DNA of 64,000 bases from Rubrivivax sp. (GCA_019635315.1 JAHBZT010000004.1:186001-250000), one strand, 5' to 3'; shown: positions 31,512 through 42,715, counted from the stretch's first letter. Made by a program: numbers and translations. The notes: generated by a model not told the origin, from the letters alone.

Positions 31512-32855
31512 ATGAAGCCGGTCATCGCCCTCGTCGGCCGGCCCAACGTCGGCAAGAGCACGCTGTTCAACCGCATCACGAAGAGCCGCGATGCGATCGT
31601 CGCCGACTACGCCGGGCTGACGCGCGACCGCCACTACGGCGACGCGCGGCTGGGGGCGCTGGAGTTCATCGTCGTCGACACCGGCGGCTTCGAGCCCGAG
31701 AAGCCCACCGGCGTGGTCGCCGAGATGGCCAAGCAGACGCGCCAGGCGGTGGCCGAGGCCGACGCGGTGATCTTCGTCACCGACGTGCGCGTCGGGCTGT
31801 CGGCGCAGGACCACGACATCGCGCGCTACCTGCGCGGCCAGCGCAAGAAGGTCGTGCTGGCGGTCAACAAGGCCGAGGGCATGGCCGACAGCCCGCTGCT
31901 GGCCGAGTTCCACGAACTGGGCATCGGCGAGCCGCACCCGGTGTCGGCGGCCCACGGCCAGGGCGTGCGCAGCCTGCTGGAGGCGGCGCTGGCCGGCTTC
32001 GAGACGCCGCCGGAGGCCGACGAAGGCGAGGGCGACGAGGCCGGGCGCCCGATCCGCCTGGCCGTCGCCGGCCGGCCGAACGTCGGCAAGAGCACGCTGA
32101 TCAACGCCTGGCTGGGCGAGGAGCGCCTGGTCGCCTTCGACCAGCCGGGCACGACGCGCGACGCGATCCACGTGCCCTTCGAGCGTGGCGGCCAGCGCTA
32201 CGAGCTGATCGACACCGCCGGGCTGCGCCGCAAGGGCCGCGTCTTCGAGGCGATCGAGAAATTCTCGGTCGTCAAGACGCTGCAGGCGATCGCCGACGCC
32301 AACGTCGTCGTGCTGCTGCTGGACGCGACGCAGGGCGTGACCGACCAGGACGCGCACATCGCCGGCTACATCCTGGAGTCCGGGCGCGCCGTGGTCGTGG
32401 CCGTCAACAAGTGGGACGCCACCGACGACTACCAGCGCCAGCAGCTGCAGCGCTCGATCGAGAACCGGCTCGCCTTCCTGAAGTTCGCGCCGGTGCTGCA
32501 GATCTCGGCGATCCGGCGCCAGGGGCTGTCGGCGCTGTGGAAGGCGATCGGGCAGGCCCACGCCTCGGCGACCGTCAAGATGCCCACGCCGGTGCTGACG
32601 CGGCTGGTGCACGAGGCCGCCGAGCACCAGGCGCCGCGCCGCGAGGGCCGTTTCCGGCCCAAGATGCGCTACGCCCACCAGGGCGGCATGAACCCGCCGC
32701 TGGTGGTCATCCACGGCAGCTCGCTGGACCACGTGACCGACAGCTACAAGCGCTACCTGGAAGGCCGGCTGCGCGAGCATTTCAAGCTGGTCGGCACGCC
32801 GGTGCGCATCGAGATGCGCTCGGCGCGCAACCCGTTCACCGAACGATCGGGCTGA
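31512..32855 (+). CDS. der: Ribosome-assembly GTPase Der (EngA)
   Basis: 447 residues. Two consecutive GTPase domains with P-loops [12 protein letters not shown] near the N-terminus and [12 protein letters not shown] near residue 185, each with DTGG or DTAG and NKxx-type motifs (VNKAEG, VNKWDA), then the KH-like domain ([17 protein letters not shown]). It acts in 50S subunit maturation. The last gene of the hisS-bamB-der run; hfq follows after 124 bases with its own likely promoter. Confidence 0.98.
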   Translation: MKPVIALVGRPNVGKSTLFNRITKSRDAIVADYAGLTRDRHYGDARLGALEFIVVDTGGFEPEKPTGVVAEMAKQTRQAVAEADAVIFVTDVRVGLSAQDHDIARYLRGQRKKVVLAVNKAEGMADSPLLAEFHELGIGEPHPVSAAHGQGVRSLLEAALAGFETPPEADEGEGDEAGRPIRLAVAGRPNVGKSTLINAWLGEERLVAFDQPGTTRDAIHVPFERGGQRYELIDTAGLRRKGRVFEAIEKFSVVKTLQAIADANVVVLLLDATQGVTDQDAHIAGYILESGRAVVVAVNKWDATDDYQRQQLQRSIENRLAFLKFAPVLQISAIRRQGLSALWKAIGQAHASATVKMPTPVLTRLVHEAAEHQAPRREGRFRPKMRYAHQGGMNPPLVVIHGSSLDHVTDSYKRYLEGRLREHFKLVGTPVRIEMRSARNPFTERSG

Positions 32856-32933
32856 GGCGGCCGCCGCGCCGGCGCCAAAGTGGCCGCGACGGCGCCCGCG
32901 GCAGTGGCCGCACTGCACGGCGGGGCGTCCCCC

Positions 32934-32942
32934 TGTGATAAC
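32934..32942 (+). promoter_or_regulatory. Candidate extended -10 element for hfq
   Basis: Reads TGTGATAAC (TG-n-GATAAC), about 38 bases before the hfq start. The -35 position holds only a weak match. Confidence 0.35.
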
Positions 32943-32979
32943 GTGACCGCCTCGTCGCCCTCTCAACACGGAGCATATC

Positions 32980-33222
32980 GTGAGCAACAAAGGCCAACTT
33001 CTGCAGGACCCCTTTCTGAACCTGCTGCGCAAGGAACACGTGCCGGTGTCGATCTACCTCGTCAACGGCATCAAGCTCCAGGGCCACATCGAATCCTTCG
33101 ACCAGTACGTGGTGCTGCTGCGCAACACGGTGACGCAGATGGTCTACAAGCACGCGATCTCCACCGTGGTGCCCAGCCGCGCGGTCAACTTCCATCCCAA
33201 CGAGGCGCCGGAGCAGTCCTGA
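32980..33222 (+). CDS. hfq: RNA chaperone Hfq
   Basis: 80 residues. Hexameric Sm-like protein that pairs small RNAs with mRNAs. The Sm1 region is [20 protein letters not shown] with the proximal-face residues, and Sm2 is [12 protein letters not shown]. Start is GTG at 32980 with CGGAG about 8 bases upstream, so the protein begins [14 protein letters not shown]. The tail is short, as in other Betaproteobacteria. It heads the hfq-hflX-hflK-hflC cluster. Confidence 0.98.
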   Translation: MSNKGQLLQDPFLNLLRKEHVPVSIYLVNGIKLQGHIESFDQYVVLLRNTVTQMVYKHAISTVVPSRAVNFHPNEAPEQS

Positions 33223-33268
33223 CGGCCCCGCACCCCGTCCCCTCCCGGCCTTCGCTGTCGCCACGCCC

Positions 33269-34504
33269 TTGAGTTCCGCTTCCGCCTCCGCCGCCCCGCG
33301 CGGCGACGAACCGACGCGCGCGGTGCTGGTCGGTGTCGACCTCGGCGCCGATGCCGCCTTCGACGAGAGCCTGGACGAGCTGGCGCTGCTGGCGGCGTCC
33401 GCCGGCGACGTCGCGGTCGCCCGCGTCACGACGCGGCGGCGCGCGCCCGACCCGGCGCTGTTCGTCGGCTCCGGCAAGGCCGACGAGATCAAGGCTCTGG
33501 TCGCCGCCACGTCGGCCCAGGGCGTGATCTTCGACCAGGCGCTGAGCCCGGCGCAGCAGCGCAACCTGGAGCGCCACCTGGGCGTGCCGGTGGCCGACCG
33601 CACCGGGCTGATCCTGGACATCTTCGCCGAGCGCGCGCGCAGCCACGAGGGCAAGCTGCAGGTCGAGCTGGCCCGGCTGCAGTACGTGGCGACGCGGCTG
33701 GTGCGGCGCTGGAGCCACCTCGAGCGCCAGCAGGGCGGCATCGGCGGCCGCGGCGGCCCGGGTGAGGCGCAGATCGAGCTGGACCGCCGCATGATCGGCG
33801 AACGCATCAAGACCGTGAAGGAGCGGCTGGAGAAGGTCAAGCGCCAGCGCGGCACGCAGCGCCGCGCGCGCGAGCGCCGCGGCACCTTCAACGTCTCGCT
33901 GGTCGGCTACACCAACGCCGGCAAGAGCACGCTGTTCAACGCCCTGGTCAAGGCCCGTGCCTATGCCGCCGACCAGCTCTTCGCGACGCTGGACACCACG
34001 ACGCGCCAGCTCTGGCTGCCCGAAGCGCAGTGCGCGGTGGCGCTGTCGGACACCGTCGGCTTCATCCGCGACCTGCCGCACAAGCTGGTCGAGGCCTTCC
34101 GCGCCACGCTGCAGGAGGCGGCCGACGCCGACCTGCTGCTGCACGTGGTCGACGCCGCGAGCCCGCAGCTGGCCGAGCAGATGGCCGAGGTCGAGCGTGT
34201 GCTCGAGGAGATCGGCGCCGCCGGCGTGCCGCAGCTGCTCGTCTACAACAAGTGCGACCTGCTCGAGGCGTCGCGCCAGCCGCGCGAGGCGGCCGACTGG
34301 ATCGAGGTCGCGCCCGGGCTGCGCCGCCGCCGCGTCTTCGTCAGCGCGCGCACCGGCGCCGGCCTGGACCGGCTGCGCGAGGCGATCGCCGAGCAGGCGC
34401 TGCGGCGCGCCGACGCCGCGCCTGCCGCGGCGCCGCTGGCCCACCCTTCCCACCGGGACCGTCCCGCCCCCACCGGCATCGAGTTGCAGCATGTTCGAAC
34501 CTGA
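33269..34504 (+). CDS. hflX: Ribosome-splitting GTPase HflX
   Basis: 411 residues. The N-terminal HflX domain (DPALFVGSGKADEI, FDQALSPAQQRNLERHL) and a helical linker with the Gly-rich GGIGGRGGPGEAQIELDRR precede the G domain with VGYTNAGKSTLFN, DTVGFIRDLPH and NKCD. It can split stalled or stressed 70S ribosomes. The start is TTG at 33269, which gives a normal N-terminus; no ATG or GTG is better placed. It overlaps hflK by 14 bases. Confidence 0.94.
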   Translation: MSSASASAAPRGDEPTRAVLVGVDLGADAAFDESLDELALLAASAGDVAVARVTTRRRAPDPALFVGSGKADEIKALVAATSAQGVIFDQALSPAQQRNLERHLGVPVADRTGLILDIFAERARSHEGKLQVELARLQYVATRLVRRWSHLERQQGGIGGRGGPGEAQIELDRRMIGERIKTVKERLEKVKRQRGTQRRARERRGTFNVSLVGYTNAGKSTLFNALVKARAYAADQLFATLDTTTRQLWLPEAQCAVALSDTVGFIRDLPHKLVEAFRATLQEAADADLLLHVVDAASPQLAEQMAEVERVLEEIGAAGVPQLLVYNKCDLLEASRQPREAADWIEVAPGLRRRRVFVSARTGAGLDRLREAIAEQALRRADAAPAAAPLAHPSHRDRPAPTGIELQHVRT

Positions 34505-35813
34505 CCGTCCCCCGTTCACCGCCCGGCTGGGCGCGGTGGCCAGTGCCCTGGCGGCCTGGGTGCGCGCCGCCGCGTCGCGCCGCCCGGCCCGACCGCCTGC
34601 GGCGGCCGCTGATGCGCTGATCTACAACAACCGCAACGACGGCCCGCCGGACCTGGACGAGCTGTGGCGCGACTTCAACCGCAAGCTCAGCGGCCTGTTC
34701 GGCGGCAAGGGCCCGGGCGGGCCGCGCCGCGGCAATGGCGGCGACGGCGGCGGCGGGCCTTCGTTCCAGCCGGACGCCAAGAGCGCGGGCATAGGCGCCG
34801 GCCTGATCGGCGGCGTCGCGCTGCTGATCTGGCTGGGCAGCGGCTTCTTCATCGTCCAGGAAGGCCACCAGGCGGTGGTGCTGACCTTTGGCAAGTACGC
34901 CTACACCGCCGACGCCGGCTTCAAGTGGCGGCTGCCGTACCCGGTGCAGTCGCACGAGACGGTGGCGGTGTCGCAGCTGCAGTCGGTGGACGTGGGCCGC
35001 GCGACGGTGACGCAGATCACCGGCCTGCGCGACTCGTCGATGCTGACGCAGGACGAGAACATCGTCGACCTGCGCTTCACCGTGCAGTACCGGCGCGCCG
35101 ACGCGCGCAACTACCTTTTCGAGAACCGCAGCCCCGACGACGCCGTGATCCAGGCCGCCGAGACCGCGGTGCGCGAGATCATCGGCCGCAGCAAGGTCGA
35201 CCAGGTGCTGTACGAGGAGCGCGACGCGATCGCCGCCAACCTGGTGCGCCTGATCCAGAGCCAGCTCGACCGCCTGAATGCCGGCATCGTGGTCTCCAAC
35301 GTCAACCTGCAGAACGTGCAGGTGCCCGACGCGGTGCAGGCGGCCTTCAACGACGCGGTGCGCGCCGGAGCCGACCGCGACCGCTTCCGCAACGAGGGCC
35401 AGGCCTACGCCAGCGACGTGATCCCGCGCGCCCGCGGCACGGCCTCGCGCCTGCTCGAGGAGGCCGAGGGCTACAAGGCGCGTGTCATCGCGCAGGCCGA
35501 GGGCGACGCGCAGCGCTTCCGCTCGGTGCTGACCGAGTACCAGAAGGCGCCGGCCGTCACGCGCGACCGCCTGTACCTGGAGACCATGCAGCAGGTCTAC
35601 GCCAACGTCAGCAAGGTGATGGTGGACAGCCGCAACAACTCCAACCTGCTGTACCTGCCGCTGGACCGGCTGCTGCAGCAGGCCGGGGCGCCGGCGGGCA
35701 GCACCGCCGCGCCGCCGGCCGCCAGCCCGGTGAGCACCGAATCCGCCGGCGCGCAGAGCGTCGACATCCGTTCCCGCGACGGCGCCCGCGCGCGCGAGCG
35801 CGAAGGCCGCTGA
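34491..35813 (+). CDS. hflK: FtsH protease modulator HflK
   Basis: 440 residues. N-terminal Gly-rich cytoplasmic segment (LSGLFGGKGPGG, PRRGNGGDGGGG), one membrane helix (IGGVALLIWLGSGFFIV), then the SPFH/band-7 domain (GHQAVVLTFGKYA ... DENIVDLRFTVQYR) and a coiled coil (LLEEAEGYKARVIAQAEGDA). HflK and HflC form a large periplasmic cage around FtsH. The ATG at 34491 lies inside the end of hflX, suggesting coupled translation. Confidence 0.96.
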   Translation: MFEPDRPPFTARLGAVASALAAWVRAAASRRPARPPAAAADALIYNNRNDGPPDLDELWRDFNRKLSGLFGGKGPGGPRRGNGGDGGGGPSFQPDAKSAGIGAGLIGGVALLIWLGSGFFIVQEGHQAVVLTFGKYAYTADAGFKWRLPYPVQSHETVAVSQLQSVDVGRATVTQITGLRDSSMLTQDENIVDLRFTVQYRRADARNYLFENRSPDDAVIQAAETAVREIIGRSKVDQVLYEERDAIAANLVRLIQSQLDRLNAGIVVSNVNLQNVQVPDAVQAAFNDAVRAGADRDRFRNEGQAYASDVIPRARGTASRLLEEAEGYKARVIAQAEGDAQRFRSVLTEYQKAPAVTRDRLYLETMQQVYANVSKVMVDSRNNSNLLYLPLDRLLQQAGAPAGSTAAPPAASPVSTESAGAQSVDIRSRDGARAREREGR

Positions 35814-35826
35814 AAGGGGCCGCCAC

Positions 35827-36705
35827 ATGAACCGCATCGGACTCATCATCGCCGGCGCGCTGATCGCGCTGATGGCCGCCAGCAGCACGCTGTTCGTCGT
35901 CGACCAGCGCCAGGTCGGCGTGGTCTTCGCGCTCGGCGAGATCAAGGAGGTCATCACCGAGCCGGGGCTCAAGTTCAAGATGCCGCCGCCGTTCCAGAAC
36001 GTGGTCTTCCTGGACAAGCGCATCCAGACGCTGGAGAGCCCGGAGACGCGGCCCATCTTCACCGCCGAGAAGAAGAGCCTGGTCATCGACTGGCTGGTCA
36101 AGTGGCGCATCAACGAGCCGCGCCAGTTCATCCGCAACAACGGCGTCGACTTCCGCAACCTCGAGATCCGCCTGGCGCCGGTGGTGCAGGCGGTGTTCAA
36201 CGAGGAGATCACCAAGCGCACCGTCAGCGGCGTGCTGGCGACCGAGCGCGAGCGCGTGATGAGCGACGTGCGCCAGCGCCTGATCGAGGCCTCGCAGCCC
36301 TTCGGCATCGAGGTCGTCGACGTGCGGATCAAGCGCGTGGACTTCGTCGCCGACATCACCGAGTCGGTCTACCGGCGCATGGAGTCCGAGCGCAAGCAGG
36401 TCGCCAACGCGCTGCGCTCCGAGGGCGCAGCCGACGCCGAGAAGATCCGCGCCGACGCCGACCGCCAGCGCGAGATCATCGTCGCCGAGGCCTACCGCGA
36501 CGCGCAGAAGATCAAGGGCGAGGGCGACGCACGCTCCACCGCGCTGTACGCCGACGCCTTCGGCCGCGACCCGCAGTTCGCGCAGTTCTACCGCAGCCTG
36601 GAGGCCTACCGCGCCACCTTCCGCACCAAGGGCGACGTGATGGTGCTGGACCCGGGCAACGACTTCTTCCGCGCGATGCGCGGCGGCGCGCCGGCGCCAC
36701 GCTGA
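35827..36705 (+). CDS. hflC: FtsH protease modulator HflC
   Basis: 292 residues. Signal-anchor helix (GLIIAGALIALMAASSTLFV), SPFH domain with DQRQVGVVFALGEI and DKRIQTLESPE, and a C-terminal coiled coil (EKIRADADRQREIIVAEAYR). Partner of HflK in the FtsH regulatory complex. It follows hflK after 13 bases. Confidence 0.96.
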   Translation: MNRIGLIIAGALIALMAASSTLFVVDQRQVGVVFALGEIKEVITEPGLKFKMPPPFQNVVFLDKRIQTLESPETRPIFTAEKKSLVIDWLVKWRINEPRQFIRNNGVDFRNLEIRLAPVVQAVFNEEITKRTVSGVLATERERVMSDVRQRLIEASQPFGIEVVDVRIKRVDFVADITESVYRRMESERKQVANALRSEGAADAEKIRADADRQREIIVAEAYRDAQKIKGEGDARSTALYADAFGRDPQFAQFYRSLEAYRATFRTKGDVMVLDPGNDFFRAMRGGAPAPR

Positions 36706-36741
36706 GCCCGGCCGGCTTCGCCTCCGCCGGGACCGCAGCGC

Positions 36742-36927
36742 ATGGGCGAGGCCCTGCTCGGCGCCGTCGCGCTGATGCTGGTGATGGAAGGGCTGCTGCC
36801 CTTCCTGAGCCCGCGCAGCTGGCGCGAGGTCTTCGAGCGCGCGACGCGCATGAGCGACGGCCAGATCCGCTTCATCGGGCTGGTCAGCATGGGCGTGGGC
36901 CTGCTGCTGCTGCTGGTCTGGTTCTGA
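36742..36927 (+). CDS. DUF2065 (YjeT-like) small membrane protein
   Basis: 61 residues with two hydrophobic helices (LLGAVALMLVMEGLLPFL, then FIGLVSMGVGLLLLLVWF) joined by a charged loop containing SPRSWREVF. This is the DUF2065 family, function unknown, regularly placed after hflC and before hisZ/purA in Proteobacteria. 36 bases after the hflC stop. Confidence 0.85.
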   Translation: MGEALLGAVALMLVMEGLLPFLSPRSWREVFERATRMSDGQIRFIGLVSMGVGLLLLLVWF

Positions 36928-36964
36928 GCCGCCCCGGCGTGCGGGCGTCGCCGCAGGCGACCCG

Positions 36965-36970
36965 TACAAT
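36965..36970 (+). promoter_or_regulatory. Candidate -10 box for hisZ
   Basis: TACAAT, 26 bases before the hisZ ATG at 36997. No -35 consensus is visible at 16-18 bases. Confidence 0.35.
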
Positions 36971-36996
36971 GCCGTTTTCAACAACGGTTGGGTTCC

Positions 36997-38169
36997 ATGC
37001 TGTCTGCCTGGCTGCTGCCCGAGCACATCGCCGACGTGCTGCCGGGCGAGGCGCGTCGCGTCGAGCAGCTGCGGCGCGGGCTGCTGGACCGCGCGCGTGG
37101 CTACGGTTTCGAGCTCGTGATGCCGCCGCTGCTGGAGCACCTGGACTCGCTGCTCACCGGCACCGGCCACGCGCTGGACCTGCAGACCTTCAAGCTGGTC
37201 GACCAGCTCAGCGGCCGCACGCTGGGGCTGCGCGCCGACACCACGCCGCAGGCCGCGCGCATCGACGCCCACCTGCTCAACCGCGAGGGCGTGACGCGGC
37301 TGTGCTACTGCGGCCCGGTGGTGCACACGCGGCCGGCGGGGCCGGCCTCGACGCGCGAGCCGCTGCAGTTCGGCGCCGAGATCTTCGGCCACGCCGGCCT
37401 GGAGGCCGACCTCGAGGCCGCCGAGCTGGCGCTGGACTGCCTGCAGCTGGCCGAGGTGCACCCGCTGGTGATCGACCTCGCCGACACGCGCATCCTGCGC
37501 GGCGTGCTCGCCGGCGTGCCGCTGGACGCGGCGCGGCTGCACGAGATCGTGCTCGCGCTCGCGGGCAAGGACGCGGCGGCGCTGCAGGGTCTGCTGGCCG
37601 GCGTGCCGGAGGAGTCGCGGCGCGGGCTGCAGGCGCTGCTGCGCCTGTACGGCGGCGACGAGGTGCTGGCCGCGGCACGCGACGCGCTGCCGCAGCGCCC
37701 GCTGGTGCTGCAGGCGCTGGACCAGCTGCAGTGGCTGGCCAGCCACCTGAAGGCGGCGTTCCCGCAGTTGCGCGTGGGCTTCGACCTCGCCGAGCTCAGC
37801 GGCTACGCGTACTACAGCGGTGTGCGCTTCGCGATCTACGGCCGCGCCAGCCACGGCGGCAGCGCGCCGCTGGCGCGCGGCGGCCGCTACGACGAGGTCG
37901 GCGCGGTCTTCGGCCGCAACCGGCCGGCGGTGGGCTTCAGCCTGGACCTGAAGGCGCTGGCCGAGGCCGCCGGCAGCGCGCCCGCGCCGACCGCGATCCG
38001 CGCGCCCTGGGGCGAAGACCCGTCGCTGCGCGCCGCGGTGCGCCGGCTGCGCGAGCAGGGCGAGACGGTGCTCGCGATGCTGCCCGGCCACGAGCCCGAG
38101 GCCGAGGCCTTCGACTGCGACCGCGAGCTGGTGCAGGTCGACGGCCGCTGGATGCTGCGCGCGCTGTGA
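36997..38169 (+). CDS. hisZ: ATP phosphoribosyltransferase regulatory subunit HisZ
   Basis: 390 residues. A catalytically dead relative of histidyl-tRNA synthetase ([18 protein letters not shown] at the start, [44 protein letters not shown]). It lacks the C-terminal anticodon-binding domain, which separates it from hisS at 28.3 kb. HisZ activates the short form of HisG in histidine synthesis; hisG is not in the window. The ATG at 36997 fits the family; a TTG nine bases upstream is unlikely. The hisZ-purA pair is typical of Burkholderiales. Confidence 0.93.
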   Translation: MLSAWLLPEHIADVLPGEARRVEQLRRGLLDRARGYGFELVMPPLLEHLDSLLTGTGHALDLQTFKLVDQLSGRTLGLRADTTPQAARIDAHLLNREGVTRLCYCGPVVHTRPAGPASTREPLQFGAEIFGHAGLEADLEAAELALDCLQLAEVHPLVIDLADTRILRGVLAGVPLDAARLHEIVLALAGKDAAALQGLLAGVPEESRRGLQALLRLYGGDEVLAAARDALPQRPLVLQALDQLQWLASHLKAAFPQLRVGFDLAELSGYAYYSGVRFAIYGRASHGGSAPLARGGRYDEVGAVFGRNRPAVGFSLDLKALAEAAGSAPAPTAIRAPWGEDPSLRAAVRRLREQGETVLAMLPGHEPEAEAFDCDRELVQVDGRWMLRAL

Positions 38170-39570
<1,401 letters not shown>

Positions 39571-39626
39571 GCCGGCGGCGAGACGCCGAAGCGCGACGAG
39601 AACACCGCAACGAGGAGACCGACCGC

Positions 39627-40148
39627 ATGCTCACCGACGACGGCAAGCACCTGTACGTGTCCTGGGACGAATACCACCTGTTGATCGAGCGCCTGGCCCT
39701 GAAGGTGCACGCCTCGGGCTGGGCCTTCGACCAGATCCTGTGCCTGGCGCGCGGCGGCATGCGGCCGGGCGACGTGCTGTCGCGCGTCTTCGACAAGCCG
39801 CTGGCCATCATGTCCACCAGTTCGTACCGCGCCGAGGCCGGCACCATCCAGGGCCGGCTGGACATGGCCAAGTACATCACGATGCCCAAGGGCGAGCTGG
39901 CCGGCCGCGTGCTGCTGGTCGACGACCTCGCCGACACCGGCGTCACATTGCGCGCGGTCGTCGACCGCCTGCGCGGCATGCCGGCGATCAGCGAGCTGCG
40001 CGCGGCGGTGATCTGGGTCAAGGGCGTGTCGACCTACACGCCCGACTACTACTGCGAACTGCTGCCCACCAGCCCGTGGATCCACCAGCCGTTCGAGGAA
40101 TACGACAACCTGCGCCCGGACGGGCTGGCGAAGAAGTTCGCCGTGTAG
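39627..40148 (+). CDS. Purine-type phosphoribosyltransferase
   Basis: 173 residues. The PRPP-binding motif is VLLVDDLADTGVTL, preceded by the hood and core region DQILCLARGGMRPGDVLSRV. This matches the hypoxanthine/xanthine phosphoribosyltransferase-like group, which salvages purine bases to nucleotides; the exact base is not determined. GAGGAG lies about 9 bases before the ATG. Probably transcribed with purA and ended by the hairpin at 40238-40262. Confidence 0.85.
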   Translation: MLTDDGKHLYVSWDEYHLLIERLALKVHASGWAFDQILCLARGGMRPGDVLSRVFDKPLAIMSTSSYRAEAGTIQGRLDMAKYITMPKGELAGRVLLVDDLADTGVTLRAVVDRLRGMPAISELRAAVIWVKGVSTYTPDYYCELLPTSPWIHQPFEEYDNLRPDGLAKKFAV

Positions 40149-40196
40149 AAAGCGTGACGGGCCGGGTGCTTGCGCAACCGGCCCTTCGACTGTCAT

Positions 40197-40218
40197 TTGG
40201 TGCCCAGGAGAGGACTCG
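40197..40218 (+). repeat. Detached 22-bp copy of the tRNA-Leu 3' end
   Basis: Identical to 40347-40368, which covers the encoded CCA, the acceptor 3' strand and half of the T arm of tRNA-Leu. The match ends abruptly. Direct orientation, 150 bp apart. It could be the trace of a deleted second tRNA-Leu gene or of a site-specific integration event. Confidence 0.85.
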
Positions 40219-40237
40219 GCCACGCCGCCGCGGCCCC

Positions 40238-40262
40238 GGCCCGGCAAGCATGCCGGGCCTTT
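40238..40262 (+). terminator. Intrinsic terminator after the phosphoribosyltransferase gene
   Basis: Perfect 9-bp stem (40238-40246 with 40251-40259) with a 4-base loop, followed by ttt. About 90 bases after the stop. Confidence 0.65.
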
Positions 40263-40274
40263 CGTGTCCCTCAC

Positions 40275-40296
40275 GGCGAGTCCGCAGGGACTCGCC
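40275..40296. repeat. Short perfect hairpin between two terminators
   Basis: 9-bp stem ggcgagtcc/ggactcgcc with a 4-base loop. No T-run follows, so its role is unclear. Confidence 0.5.
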
Positions 40297-40311
40297 TCTG
40301 GCCACCAAGAC

Positions 40312-40341
40312 AAAAGGCCGACCCGAAGGGGTCGGCCTTTA
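40312..40341 (-). terminator. Bidirectional intrinsic terminator of tRNA-Leu
   Basis: Perfect 12-bp stem (40313-40324 with 40329-40340) and a 4-base loop, with A and T runs on the two sides, so it can work in both directions. It lies just 3' of the tRNA-Leu gene on the minus strand. Confidence 0.85.
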
Positions 40342-40347
40342 TGATCT

Positions 40348-40432
<85 letters not shown>

Positions 40433-40448
40433 ATTTCAGGAACCGAGG

Positions 40449-40478
40449 ATTCTAGCATCAACAAGAACGACAACTCAA
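40449..40478 (-). promoter_or_regulatory. Sigma-70 promoter of tRNA-Leu
   Basis: On the minus strand TTGAGT (40473-40478) and TAGAAT (40449-40454) are separated by 18 bases, with TGC just before the -10, an extended form. Transcription would begin about 10 bases before the tRNA. It overlaps the region just upstream of rnr. Confidence 0.65.
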
Positions 40479-40504
40479 GCGGCGCTGCCGCAGGCGCCTC
40501 GCTG

Positions 40505-42715
40505 ATGGGCGAGATCGAAGGCCGCGTCGAAGGCCATCGCGACGGCCACGGCTTCGTCTGGCCCGACGACGGCGGCAACCCCGTCTACCTCGCGCCGCAG
40601 GAGATGCGCAGCGTGCTGCACCGCGACCGCGTGCGGGTGCGCGTGCTGCGCCTGGACCGCCGCGGGCGCCCGGAAGGGCGCGTGCTCGACATCCTCGAGC
40701 GGCGCCGCACGCCCATCATCGGCCGCCTGCTGCACGAGGGCGGGCAGTGGCTGGTGGCGCCCGAGGACAGCCGCTTCGGCCAGGACATCCTGATCCCGAA
40801 GAATGCGATCGCCAGCGCCGCCGTCGGTCAGGTCGTCTCGGTCGAGCTGACCGAGCCGCCTTCGCTGCACTCGCAGCCGGTGGGCCGCGTCGCCGAGGTG
40901 CTGGGCGAGATCGACGACGCCGGCATGGAGATCGAGATCGCGGTGCGCAAGTACGAGGTGCCGCACCGCTTCAGCCCGGAGACCGTCGCGCAGGCCGCGG
41001 CGCTGCCGGACAAGGTGCGCGCCGCCGACCGCCGCCACCGCGTCGACCTGACCGACGTGCCGCTGGTCACCATCGACGGCGAGGACGCGCGCGACTTCGA
41101 CGACGCCGTGTACTGCGAACCCTTCAAGCGCGGCCGCGGCAAGAGCGCGGCCGAGGGATGGCGGCTGCTGGTGGCCATCGCCGACGTCAGCCACTACGTC
41201 CGGCCGGGCGAGCCGATCGACGAGGACGCCTACGAGCGCGCGACCTCGGTCTACTTCCCGCGCCGCGTGATCCCGATGCTGCCGGAGAAGCTGTCCAACG
41301 GCCTGTGCTCGCTGAACCCGGACGTCGACCGGCTGTGCATGGTCTGCGACATGGTCGTGCTGGCCGACGGGCGCATCGAGGCCTTCCAGTTCTACCCGGC
41401 GGTGATGCATTCGCATGCGCGGCTGACCTACACCGAGGTCGCGGCGATCCTGCTCAACACGCGCGGACCGGAGGCCGAGCGCCGCGCCGACCTGGTGCCG
41501 CACCTGCTGCACCTGCACGAGGTCTACCGTGCGCTGCTCAAGCAGCGCGCCAACCGCGGCGCGGTGGAGTTCGACACCACCGAGACGCAGATCGTCTGCG
41601 ACGACCAGGGCCGCATCGAGAAGATCGTGCCGCGCGTGCGCACCGAGGCGCACCGGCTGATCGAGGAGACCATGCTGGCGGCCAACGTCTGCGCCGCCGA
41701 GTTCATCGCCTCGGCCGAGCACCCCTGCCTGTACCGGGTGCACGAGGGTCCGACGCCGGAGAAGCGGCTGGCGCTGCAGGCCATGCTCAAGGCGCTGGGC
41801 ATCGCCGCGCCGCTGTCCGACGAGCCGACGCCCGGCGAGATGCAGGCCATCGCGATGGCCGCCCAGGGCCGCGCCGACGCGGCGCAGATCCACACGATGC
41901 TGCTGCGCTCGATGCAGCAGGCCATCTACACGGCCTCGAACTCGGGCCACTTCGGCCTCGCGTACGACGCGTACACGCATTTCACGAGCCCGATCCGCCG
42001 CTACCCCGACCTGCTGGTGCACCGGGTCATCAAGGCGCTGCTGGCCGGCAAGCGCTTCCACCTGGTGGCCAGCGAGAAGACGCGTGTGCCCGAGGTGCGC
42101 CGGGGCGGCAAGGTCAGCCACCGCGCGGTCAAGCCCATGTCGCAGGAGATGGCGCTGTGGGAGGCCACCGGCGTGCACTGCAGCGCCAACGAACGCCGCG
42201 CCGACGAAGCCAGCCGCGACGTCGAGGCCTGGCTCAAGTGCCGCTACATGCGCGAGCACCTGGGCGAGGAGTTCGCCGGCACCGTCAGCGCGGTGGCGGC
42301 CTTCGGCCTGTTCGTCACGCTCGACGCGATGTACGTCGAGGGCCTGGTGCACATCACCGAACTCGGCGGCGAGTACTACCGCTTCGACGAGGCGCGCCAG
42401 GAACTGCGCGGCGAGCGCACCGGCATCCGCTACGCGGTCGGCTCGCGCGTGCGCGTGCAGGTCAGCCGCGTCGACCTGGACGGACGCAAGATCGACTTCC
42501 GCATGGTGCGCGACGGCGATGGCGAGAAGCTGCTGGCGCGCGGCGAGCGGCTGCGCACACCTGCCGGCGGTGCGGCGGCCGAACTGGCCGCGGTGCGCGA
42601 GAGCGACCGCCAGAGCAAGGCGGCGACGCGTGCCGCCAAGGGCAAGGCGGCCGAAGGACGTTCGCGCAAGCCGCAGGCCAAGCGTCCGGCGCCCAAGCCG
42701 CGGGCGCGGCGTTAG
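40505..42715 (+). CDS. rnr: Ribonuclease R
   Basis: 736 residues from the first ATG. 3'-5' exoribonuclease that degrades structured RNA and helps clear stalled mRNAs. Cold-shock-like domains come first, then the RNB domain with the catalytic acidic motif DGEDARDFDDAVYC, then LPEKLSNGLCSLNP and HFTSPIRRYPDLLVH, the S1 domain (LGEEFAGTVSAVAAFGLFV) and a Lys/Arg/Ala-rich tail. The ATG at 40505 has no good ribosome binding site, while an in-frame ATC at 40457 does; see findings. Convergent with nnr. Confidence 0.94.
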   Translation: MGEIEGRVEGHRDGHGFVWPDDGGNPVYLAPQEMRSVLHRDRVRVRVLRLDRRGRPEGRVLDILERRRTPIIGRLLHEGGQWLVAPEDSRFGQDILIPKNAIASAAVGQVVSVELTEPPSLHSQPVGRVAEVLGEIDDAGMEIEIAVRKYEVPHRFSPETVAQAAALPDKVRAADRRHRVDLTDVPLVTIDGEDARDFDDAVYCEPFKRGRGKSAAEGWRLLVAIADVSHYVRPGEPIDEDAYERATSVYFPRRVIPMLPEKLSNGLCSLNPDVDRLCMVCDMVVLADGRIEAFQFYPAVMHSHARLTYTEVAAILLNTRGPEAERRADLVPHLLHLHEVYRALLKQRANRGAVEFDTTETQIVCDDQGRIEKIVPRVRTEAHRLIEETMLAANVCAAEFIASAEHPCLYRVHEGPTPEKRLALQAMLKALGIAAPLSDEPTPGEMQAIAMAAQGRADAAQIHTMLLRSMQQAIYTASNSGHFGLAYDAYTHFTSPIRRYPDLLVHRVIKALLAGKRFHLVASEKTRVPEVRRGGKVSHRAVKPMSQEMALWEATGVHCSANERRADEASRDVEAWLKCRYMREHLGEEFAGTVSAVAAFGLFVTLDAMYVEGLVHITELGGEYYRFDEARQELRGERTGIRYAVGSRVRVQVSRVDLDGRKIDFRMVRDGDGEKLLARGERLRTPAGGAAAELAAVRESDRQSKAATRAAKGKAAEGRSRKPQAKRPAPKPRARR

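Noticed and set aside
36997-38169. A second histidyl-tRNA synthetase
   Set aside because: It lacks the anticodon-binding domain and sits next to purA as hisZ does; the true hisS is at 28.3 kb.
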